Part shown: positions 55,834 to 64,000 of the stretch, piece after piece
Position numbering within the stretch: position 1 is the stretch's first letter
Layout of the letters: every line of letters starts with the position of its first letter
Assembly: GCA_964036045.1 (NCBI GenBank)
Contig: OZ038392.1
Span: 30,259,087-30,323,086, forward strand
Reading direction: 5' to 3'
Length of the DNA stretch: 64,000 bases
Source of the DNA: Eutreptiella sp. 'Long Island Sound 2002'
Lineage: Eukaryota > Euglenozoa > Euglenophyceae > Eutreptiales > Eutreptiaceae
Made by a program: the position numbers and the translations under genes
Notes under the pieces: generated by a model
Database searches by the model: none
Told to the model about the DNA's origin: nothing
Seen by the model: the letters and a program-made list of their open reading frames with translations, nothing else

Positions 55834-58165
55834 GGTGACATGCCCAGATTTGGCTGGAATGGCCATGGGCTGGGCTGGCCAGAACTGATTTTGCTCAGGC
55901 GCGCGCGCGGCGCGGCGCGCAAAACAATTTTCCATTGTGACCGGGAATCGATTTGGGTGGAATCGGCATGCTGAAAAATGTAGGAAGAGATGGGTTTCAA
56001 ATTCTGGGTCAAACTGGGGTATCCCCGGAATGGCCCTGGGCTGGGCTAGCCAGAACTGATTTTGCCCAGGCGCGCGTGCGGCGCGGCGCGCAAAAAGGTT
56101 TCCGTTTTGACCGGGAATCGATTTGGGAGGAATCGGCATGCTGAAAAATGTAGGAAAAGATGGGTTTCGAATTCTGGGTCAAACTGGGGTACCCCCGGTG
56201 ACAGACCTAGATTTGGCTGGAATCGCCCTGGGCTGGGCTGGCCTGAACTGAATTTGCCCAGGCGCACGCGCGGCGTGGCGCGCAAAAAAGTTTCCGTTTT
56301 GACTGGGAATGGATTTAGGTGGAATCGGCATGCTAAAAAATGTAGGAAAAGATGGGTTTCAAATTATGGGTCAAACTGGGGTACCCCCGGTGACATACCC
56401 AGATTTGGCTGGAATGGCCCTGGGCTGGGCTAGCCAGAACTGCGTTTGCCCAGGGGCGCGCGCGGCGCGGCGCGCAAAAAGGTTTCCGTTTTGACCGGGA
56501 ATAGATTTGGGTGGAATCGGCATGCTGAAAAATGTAGGAAAAGATGGGTTTGAAATTCTGGGTCAAACTGGGGTACCCACGGTGACATACCCAGATTTGG
56601 CTGGAATGGCCCTGGGCTGGGCTGGCCAGAACTGATTTTGCCCTGGCGCGCGCGCGGCGCGGCACGCAAAAAAGTTTCCGTTTTGACCCGGAATTTTTTT
56701 GGGTGGAATCGGCATGCTGAAAAATGTAGGAAAAGATGGCTTTGAAATTCTGGGTCAAACTGGGGTACCCCCGGTGACATACCCAGATTTGGCTGGAATG
56801 GCCCTGGGCTGGCTGGTCAGAACTGATTTTGCTCAGGCGCGCGCGCGGCGCGGCGCGCAAAACAGTTTCCATTGTGGCCGGGAATCGATTTGGGTGGAAT
56901 CGGCATGCTGAAAAATGTAGGAAAAGATGGGTTTGAAATTCTGGGTCAAACTGGGGTACCCCCGGTGACATACCTAGATTTCGCTGGAATGGCCTTGGGC
57001 TGGGCTGGCCAGAACTGATTTTGCTCAGGCGCGCGCACGGCGCGGCGCGCAAAAAAGTTTCTGTTGTGACCGGGAATCGATTTGGGTGGAATCGGCATGC
57101 TGAAAAATGTAAGAAAAGATGGGTTTCAAATTCTGGGTCAAACTGGGGTACCCCCGGTGACATCCCCAGATTTGGCTGGAATGGCCCTGGGCTGGGCTAG
57201 CCAGAACTGATTTTGCCCAGGCGCGCGCGCGGCGCGGCGCGCAAAAAGGTTTCCGTTTTGACCAGGAATCGATTAAGGAGGAATCGGCATGCTGAAAAAT
57301 GTAGGAAAAGATGGGTTTCAAATTCACGGTCAAACTGGGGTACCCCCGGTGACATACCTAGATTTGGCTGGAATGGCCATGGGCTGGGCTGTCCTGAAAT
57401 GATTTTGCCCAGGCGCGGGCGCGGCGCGGCGCGCAAAAAAACTTCCATTTTGACCGAGAATCGATTTGGGTGGAATCGGCATGCTGAAAAATGTAAGAAA
57501 AGATGGGTTTCAAATTCTGGGTCAAACTGGGGTACCCCCGGTGACATCCCCAGATTTGGCTGGAATGGCCCTGGGCTGGGCTGGCCTGAACTGATTTTGC
57601 CCAGGCGCGCGCGCGGCGCGGCGCGCAAAAAAGTTTCCGTTTTGACCGGGAATCGATTTAGGTGGAATCGGCATGCTAAAAAATGTAGGAAAAGATAGGT
57701 TTCAAATTCTGGGTCAAACTGGGGTACCCCCGGTGACATACCCTGATTTGGCTGGAATGGCCCTGGGCTGGGCTAGCCAGAACTCATTTTGCCCAGGCGC
57801 GCGCGCGGCGCGGCGCGCAAAAAGGTTTCCGTTTTGACCAGGAATCGATTAAGGAGGAATCGGCATGCTGAAAAATGTAGGAAAAGATGGGTTTCAAATT
57901 CAGGGTCAAACTGGGGTACCCCCGGTGACATACCTAGATTTGGCTGGAATGGCCATGGGCTGGGCTGTCCTGAAATGATTTTGCCCAGGCGCGGGCGCGG
58001 CACGGCGCGCAAAAAGGTTTCCGTTTTGACCGGGAATCGATTTGGGTGGAATTGTCATGCTGAAAAATGTAGGAAAAGATGGGTTTGAAATTCTGGGTCA
58101 AACTGGGGTGGCCCCGGTGACATCCCCAGATTTGGCTGGAATGGCCCTGGGCTGGGCTGGCCAGA
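55834..58165 (+). repeat. Satellite S2, second block (about 12 units)
   Basis: It resumes directly after the LTR2 target duplication. One unit near 56030 has an internal deletion (CCCCGG joined to AATGGCCC). It breaks off inside a unit at GGCCAGA, where TAGG repeats begin. Confidence 0.96.
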
Positions 58166-58184
58166 GGTAGGTAGGTAGGTAGGT
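58166..58184 (+). repeat. (TAGG)n short tandem repeat at the S2 break
   Basis: About four and a half GTAG units mark the junction between S2 and the GC-rich block. Confidence 0.9.
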
Positions 58185-58709
58185 GCACTCGGTCGTGGAG
58201 AGGCGCCCTATGGTTCCCGCTGGCGTTGCCGCTGTGACGAACAGGAAGAGGCTCCGCGCTTGAAGAGGGGAGGCGACTTACATCCCGCTAGACCTGACTG
58301 GTGGCCCCCAACAAAGCGGCCCCGGGCAACACCGGGAGGGCTGATCGCCGCCAGCGTGACTGCTTGTCATGCCGGGAGGGTGGGCCCCCGTGCTTGCGCA
58401 CGTCCCCTCCTTTGGGCGGAACCCTAGGGGTTCACCGGACTTCCTGGTGTATCCCGTTCGCAAGGCATGCATGCATGTTCTTGGTACCGGGGTTCCGAGG
58501 TGCTTGGGTGTCGCACGCTCCGCCTCGAGTCCCAAAGCAGCGCTGGCCTTAGGATGCAGCCTTACCCCCGGGCTCCGGATCTCGTTTGGCCGGGTCACCT
58601 GCATGGCACGGGCTGCCTCAGTGCCCGGGCTATGGACACTGGGTCTCCTACTGTTGCGTGGCGCTTGTGTTTGGGTCTGGGTTGTGGTTGGATTCGGGTT
58701 TCGGTTGCG
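58185..58709. other. GC-rich single-copy segment before S3
   Basis: No gene recognised. The composition (GC-rich, A-poor) resembles rDNA spacers, but I see no rRNA sequence. Confidence 0.4.
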
Positions 58710-60812
58710 CCCCGCCACTCCTGGCTGGGGCGTTGGGGTGTGTGTGTTTGTGTGCGTGCTCCGCTCGTACCCCGCCACTCCTGGCTGGGGTGTGCGGTGT
58801 GGGTGTGTGTGCTTGGGTTCGGGTTTCGGCTGCGCCCCGCCACTCCTGGCTGGGTTGTCGGGGTTGGTCTCTGCTTGTGTGCGCGCTCCGCTTGCACCCC
58901 GCCACTCCTGGCTGGGGTGTGCGGTGTGGGTGTGTGCGCTTCGGCTCGGGTTTCGGCTGCGCCCCGCCACTCCTGGCTGGGGTGTTGGGGTGTGTGTGTG
59001 TTTGTGGGCGCGCTCCGCTTGTACCCCGCCACTCCTGGCTGGGGTGTGCGGTGTGGGTGTGTGTGCCTGGTCTCTGGTTGCGGCCGCGCCCCGCCACTCC
59101 TGGCTGGGGTGTTGGGGTGTGTGTGTGTTTGTGGGCGCGCCCCGCTTGTACCCCGCCACTCCTGGCTGGGGTGTGCGGCTCGGGTGTGTGTGCCTGGGCT
59201 CGGGTTTAGGCTGCGCCCCGCCACTCCTGGCTGGGGTGTTGGGGTGTCTGTGTGTTTGTGGGCGCGCCCCGCTTTTACCTCGCCACTCCTGGCTGGGGTC
59301 TGCGGTGTGGGTGTGTGTGCCTGGGCTCGCTTTTCGGCTGCGCCCCGCCACTCCTGGCTGGGGTGTTGGGGTGTGTGTGTGTTTGTGGGCGCGCTCCGCT
59401 TGTACCCCGCCACTCCTGGCTGGGGTGTGCGGTGTGGGTGTGTGTGCCTGGGCTCGGGTTGCGGCCGCGCCCCGCCACTCCTGGCTGGGGTGTTGGGGTG
59501 TGTGTGTGTTTGTGGGCGCGCCCCGCTTGTACCCCGCCACTCCTGGCTGCGGTGTGCGGCTCGGGTGTGTGTGCCTGGGCTCGGGTTTCGGCTGCGCCCC
59601 GCCACTCCTGGCTGGGGTGTTGGGGTGTCTGTGTGTTTGTGGGCGCGCCCCGCTTGTACCCCGCCACTCCTGGCTGGGGTCTGCGGTGTGGGTGTGTGTG
59701 CCTGGGCTCGGGTTTCGGCTGCGCCCCGCCACTCCTGGCTGGGGTGTTGGGGTGTGTGTGTGTTTGTGGGCGCGCTCCGCTTGTACCCCGCCACTCCTGG
59801 CTGGGGTGTGCGGTGTGGGTGTGTGTGCTTGGGTTCGGGTTTCGGCTGCGCCCCGCCACTCCTGGCTGGGGTGTCGGGGTTTGTCTCTGCTTGTGTGCGC
59901 GCTCCGCTTGCACCCCGCCACTCCTGGCTGGGGTGTGCGGTGTGGGTGTGTGTGCTTCGGCTCGGGTTTCGGCTGCGCCCCGCCACTCCTGGCTGGGGTG
60001 TTGGGGTGTGTGTGTGTTTGTGGGCGCGCTCCGCTTGTACCCCGCCACTCCTGGCTGGGGTGTGCGGTGTGGGTGTGTGTGCCTGGGCTCGGGTTGCGGC
60101 CGCGCCCCGCCACTCCTGGCTGGGGTGTTGGGGTGTGTGTGTGTTTGTGGGCGCGCCCCGCTTGTACCCCGCCACTCCTGGCTGGGGTGTGCGGCTCGGG
60201 TGTGTGTGCCTGGGCTCGGGTTTCGGCTGCGCCCCGCTACTCCTGGCTGGGGTGTTGGGGTGTCTGTGTGTTTGTGGGCGCGCCCCGCTTGTACCCCGCC
60301 ACTCCTGGCTAGGGTCTGCGGTGTGGGTGTGTGTGCCTGGGCTCGGGTTTCGGCTGCGCCCCGCCACTCCTGGCTGGGGTGTTGGGGTGTGTGTGTGTTT
60401 GTGGGCGCGCTCCGCTTGTACCCCGCCACTCCTGGCTGGGGTGTGCTGTGTGGGTGTGTGTGCTTGGGCTCGGGTTTCGGCTGCGCCCCGCCACTCCTGG
60501 CTGGGGTGTGCGGCGTGGGTGTGTGTGCTTGGGCTCGGGTTCCGGCTGCGCCCCGCCACTCCTGGCTGGGGTGTTGGGGTGTGCGTGCTCCCCTTGTACC
60601 CCGCCACTCCTGGCTGGGGTGTGCGGTGTGGGTGTGTGTGTTTGGGTTCGGGTTTCGGCTGCGCCCCGCCACTCCTGGCTGGGGTGTTGGGGTGTGTGTG
60701 TGCTGGTGTACGTGCTCCGCTTGTACCCCGCCACTCCTGGCTGGGGTGTGCGGTGTGGGCGTGTGTGCTCGGGCTCGGGTTTTGGCTGCGCCCCGCCACT
60801 CCTGGCTGGGGT
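58710..60812 (+). repeat. Satellite S3: dimeric 127-bp repeat (62 + 65 bp), about 16 dimers
   Basis: Every monomer starts CCCCGCCACTCCTGGCTGGG. One type continues with TGTTGGGGTGTGTGTG and ends CTCCGCTTGTA; the other continues with TGTGCGGTGTGGGTG and ends TTTCGGCTGCG. Starts at 58710, 58770, 58835, 58897, 58962, 59024 and 59089 alternate near 62 and 65 bp. CCCC-GCCA...TGGC-GGGG in each monomer can form a hairpin. Confidence 0.95.
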
Positions 60813-61497
60813 TTGTGGTGCGTGGGTTGGCTGTTGCCTGGCACCTGTTCCTGTGCCGTGGTTCGTTGCGTGTTGTGCGCGCTGCCCGGGTTTACGGCAC
60901 CCGGTGGCCGTTGTTGCTTGGCACCTGTCCGTGTGCCTTGGTTCTGGCCGGCGGCGTGCCTCTCTGGCGTGCCTCGTGGCCCCGCGTTGGTGCGCCGCGC
61001 CTCGTCCGGTCCGGTTGCTCTCGGTGCTCCGGTCGGCTTTCCCGACGCCGTGGTGCCTTTCCCACCCCGGGGGCTTGCGCCCCCGGCTTTACTGTGTGGC
61101 TGCGCGGGGCACGCGGAGGCCGGCCGAGAACCGGGCTCATTGTGCCTGCCGCTGGCCCCTGCCGAGGCGGGGGCGCTGGGCTCGCTCCGCGTCGTACCCG
61201 TTCGGGGCCCCGCGATGGGGTTGTCCCTGGCGGGTCCCTCCGGCGTCGGTCTTGGGCTGCGTGCGCTGCGGTGTTTTGTGTGTGTGGACCCGGTCACTGA
61301 CGCGTCCGGTTTCCCGTACCGTCCGTCTTTCGACGGGGGACTCGGCCGGTGCACCGGGGCTGTTTCGTGTGGACGCCGACACCGCCCCTTTCGGGTCGGA
61401 GGACGCCACGCCCGGGTCCCGTGCGTGTGTGCGTGTGCGTGCTTTCTTGGCCGGGTTGGGCGGGCCGGCCTCCCGGGCGCGTTTTTGGTGCGCCTCA
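60813..61497 (+). other. GC-rich, A-poor transition segment
   Basis: Single-copy, with few adenines. It looks like a transcribed spacer in composition (for example TTTCGACGGGGGACTCGG near 61327) but carries no identifiable RNA or protein gene. Confidence 0.45.
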
Positions 61498-62899
61498 CCT
61501 TTTCCTGTGGCCGTTGTTGTTGCTCTCTTTGTCTGCTCGGCCTCCGCCGGGCTGGGGTTGCCCTGCTTGTGTTGTTTGTGGGTTTTTGTTTTTTTTTTTC
61601 CTTCTCTCTTGTGCGCCCCCTTTGTCTCTGGCGTTTTGTGTTTTCCGGCCCCGGGTGCCTTGGGCCTTGGCGTCTTGTGGTCCTTCCCCCCCCCCTCTTT
61701 GGTTTGTTTTTTTTTTTTTTTTCCTCCCCCCTGCCCCCCTTTTTTTTTTTTTGCCCTTTGTCTTCGTGTTCGTGTTCGTGGGTTTTCCCTGCTCTTTTTT
61801 CGTGCTGTGCTGGCTGTGCGGTGCCGTGCTGTTGTGTCGTGGGCTGTGGGGCGTGTTGGTGTGTGTTGTTGTGGGCCTTGTGCTGCGGCGGGGGCCGGTG
61901 TGCTTTTGCGCTCCCTTGTTCGGTTCCCCCTTTTGTGTTGTTCCTTGTTTTGTTGCGTGTGCCCGGTGGCACCGCGCTGGCGGCGTTGCTCTTCCGCTTG
62001 CTGCCTCTGGTGGCTGCCGTGTGGCTTGGTGTTGGGCTTGGTTTTTTTTTTTTGCGTCGGGTTTCTGCTGCTCATGCCCCCCCCCCCCCCTGTGTGCTGT
62101 CCCGTGTTGTGGGTTGTCGTGCGTCGTGTGGTGTGGTGCTGCGGTCTGTGGTGTGTTCTGTGTTGTGTCCGTTGTTGTGTGGCGTGCTTGTGTTCTTGCG
62201 CCGTGTTGTGCTGGGTCGCGTTGCTCTGTTGTTGTTGTGCCCTGCTTTCGTGCGCTGCTGCGTTCTCGTTCTCTGCTGGTTTCTTTTTTGCTTTTTTTCG
62301 TTGTTCCCTGCCTTTCCGTGGTGCTGTTTCTGTTTCTGTGCTCTGCTTGTGCGGTGCTGTGCTGGTGTGCCTGTGTCGCTGCCCTCTGTGCGCTGCTCTC
62401 GTGCCCCTGTGGCGCTGGCTGGTGTTTTGTGTTGTTGTCTGTTGTGTTTGCGTGTTTGCTGTTGGGCCTGGCTGTCCTCTGTTGCCTCCTGGTGGGTCCT
62501 GGTGTCGTGTGTTGGTGGTGTGCTGTGGTGTGTCCCTGGGTGCCGTGCTGCGCTGTGTTGCTGCGCGTTGTGCCGCCCGGCGTTGTGTGGTTTCGTTTTG
62601 CCCTGTTTGGTGCTGTCGTGTGGTGTGTCGTGTCCTGGGGCGCTGTCCGTCGTCCTGGGGTCCTGTGCCTTCCGGCGCTGTGTTTTGTCGTGTCTCGCCG
62701 CGCTGTGTGTGTTTTGCTGTGGTGTGTTGCTGCGTGGTGTTGCTCGCCGCTGTGTGTCGTGCTGTGCGGTCCCTGTCCTCTCCTCCCTGTGCGGTGCTGC
62801 TGTGGGGCCCTGCTCTCCCTTGGTGCCCTGCTCCCCTGTGCTGTGCCCCGTGGTGCTGTGCTGCCGTGTGGTGCTGTGGTGTCCCGTCCTGCTGCTTTG
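61498..62899 (+). other. Adenine-free block: 1,402 bp with only two A residues
   Basis: Reading base by base, the only adenines are at 61971 and 62074. 61498-61970 (473 bp) and 62075-62899 (825 bp) have none. The sequence is otherwise varied G/T/C DNA with T runs (61706-61722, 61740-61752, 62042-62053) and C runs, and is not a simple repeat. All stop codons on either strand need an A on the plus strand, so all six frames are open and the long ORFs here mean nothing. Confidence 0.97.
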
Positions 62900-63033
62900 A
62901 TTGGTTTGTTTCCTGCCGTTGTTTGGTTTCTCCTACTTGAAAAACCGCTGCAAAATTTGTTTAAAATTAAAATTTTTTTGAAAATAAAATAAAATTATAC
63001 ACTACCCAACGCACGCACACTCGCACACTTGCA
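62900..63033. other. AT-rich junction between the A-free block and S2
   Basis: Composition flips within about 40 bp: 62936-62998 is A/T-rich (GTTTAAAATTAAAATTTTTT). ACGCACGCACACTCGCACAC then leads into S2. Confidence 0.9.
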
Positions 63034-64000
63034 GGTACCCCCGGTGACATACCCAGATTTGGCTGGAATGGCCCTGGGTGGGGCTGGCCAGAACTGATTT
63101 TGCCCTGGCTCGCGCGCGGCGCGGCGCGCAAAAAAGTTTCCGTTTTGACCGGGAATCGTTTTGGGTGGAATCGGCATGCTGAAAAATGTAGGAAAACATG
63201 GGTTTGAAATTGTGGGTCAAACTGGGGTACCCCCGGTGACATACCCAGATTTGGCTGGAATGGCCCTGGGCTGGGCTGGCCAGAACTGATTTTGCCCAGG
63301 CGCGCGCGCGGCGCGGCGCGCAAAACAGTTTCCGTTGTGACCGGGAATCGATTCGGGTGGAATCGGCATGCTGAAAAATGTAGGAAAAGATGGCTTTCAA
63401 ATTCTGGGTCAAACTGGGGTACCCCCGGTGACATCCCCAGATTTGGCTGGAATGCCCCTGGGCTGGGCTGGCCAGAACTGATTTTGCCCAGGCGCGCGCG
63501 CGCGGCGCGGCGCGCAAAAAGCTTTCCGTTTTGACCGGGAATCGATTTAGGTGGAATCGGCATGCTAAAAAATGTAGCCAGAACTGATTTTGCCCAGGCG
63601 CGCGCGCGGCGCGGCGCGCAAAAAGGTTTCCGTTTTGACCCGGAATCGATTTGCGAGGAATCGGCATGCTGAAAAATGTAGGAAAAGATGGGTTTCAAAT
63701 TCAGGGTCAAACTGGGGTACCCCCGGTGACATACCTAGATTTGGCTGGAATGGCCCTGGGCTGGGCTGGCCAGGAACGATTTTGCCCAGGCGCGCGCGCG
63801 GCGCGGCGCGTAAAAAAGTTTCCCTTTTGACGGGGAATTGATTTGGGTGGAATCGGCATGCTGAAAAATGTAGGGAAAGATGGGTTTGAAATTCTGGGTC
63901 AAACTGGGGTACCCCCGGTGACATCCCCACGTTTGGCTGGAATGGCCCTGGGCTGGGCTGGCCAGAAATGATTTTGCCCTGGCGCGCGCGCGGCGCGGCG
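63034..64000 (+). repeat. Satellite S2, third block (about 5 units, runs off the window)
   Basis: Same 192-bp unit and orientation as the other blocks. Near 63577 two partial units are fused (AAAAATGTAG joined to CCAGAACTG), an internal deletion. Confidence 0.96.

Noticed and set aside
56333-57163. Long minus-strand ORFs in satellite S2 (about 64 residues per unit)
   Set aside because: The unit length is a multiple of three and several frames are open at once; the repeats vary freely without preserving a peptide.
61498-62899. Diversity-generating retroelement mutagenesis as the cause of A loss
   Set aside because: Such elements mutate A in short target genes of prokaryotes and viruses using a template repeat. 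No template copy or matching RT is seen here, and the elements in the window are LTR retrotransposons.
58467-62900. A 1,477-codon plus-strand ORF and a 1,125-codon minus-strand ORF in the GC-rich block
   Set aside because: Every stop codon on either strand needs an A on the plus strand. The block is A-poor to A-free, so frames are open by composition alone. The translation is low-complexity and tracks the tandem repeats.

Overview
The window is nuclear DNA of a eukaryote, most likely a unicellular alga or other protist. One two-exon gene has a GT-AG intron and encodes a DYRK kinase of the type found in plants, algae and some protists. The rest is mobile elements, long satellite arrays, microsatellites and G/C homopolymer runs. 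There is no operon structure, and I see no rRNA gene or convincing tRNA gene. I cannot name the species.

Layout. 1-4596: low-complexity DNA with two exon-like coding pieces (2632-2833; 3419-3693) and two related hAT-like MITEs, one of which splits the second piece. 4597-10936: a 21-bp satellite organised into 230-bp and 1150-bp higher-order repeats. 10937-14856: mostly unassigned, with TA microsatellites and a partial copy of an interspersed element (family R). 14857-28806: an R element split by a young 12.7-kb Ty3/gypsy chromovirus-like retroelement (LTR1 element, 15786-28457, TSD AATCG), which itself carries a 524-bp insertion. 28807-35905: unassigned DNA with a Harbinger-like relic and a few exon-like fragments. 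35906-38388: the DYRK-family kinase gene on the minus strand. 38389-43310: TA microsatellites, a foldback element (39292-40151), a full R element (40187-41388) and a 36-bp minisatellite. 43311-64000: an array of a 192-bp satellite (S2) interrupted by a second, almost intact chromovirus (LTR2 element, 44477-55833, TSD GGTGA) and by a GC-rich block (58166-63033). That block holds a 127-bp dimeric repeat array and then a 1,402-bp stretch containing only two adenines.

The two retroelements share one plan: LTR, a primer-binding site matching initiator tRNA-Met, Gag with a CX2CX4HX4C knuckle, and Pol in the same frame as Gag after a single stop codon. Pol runs protease, an unusual DIRS-like domain, reverse transcriptase with HIDD in place of YxDD, RNase H, integrase and chromodomain. 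A long conserved non-coding region precedes the 3' LTR. Both insertion sites can be reconstructed exactly, so the order of insertions can be read.

The signals most worth a second look are the adenine-free block, the shared gag-stop-pol layout with the extra Pol domain, the nested satellite hierarchy, and the MITE that splits an open reading frame with an 8-bp target duplication. All comparisons were made by eye.
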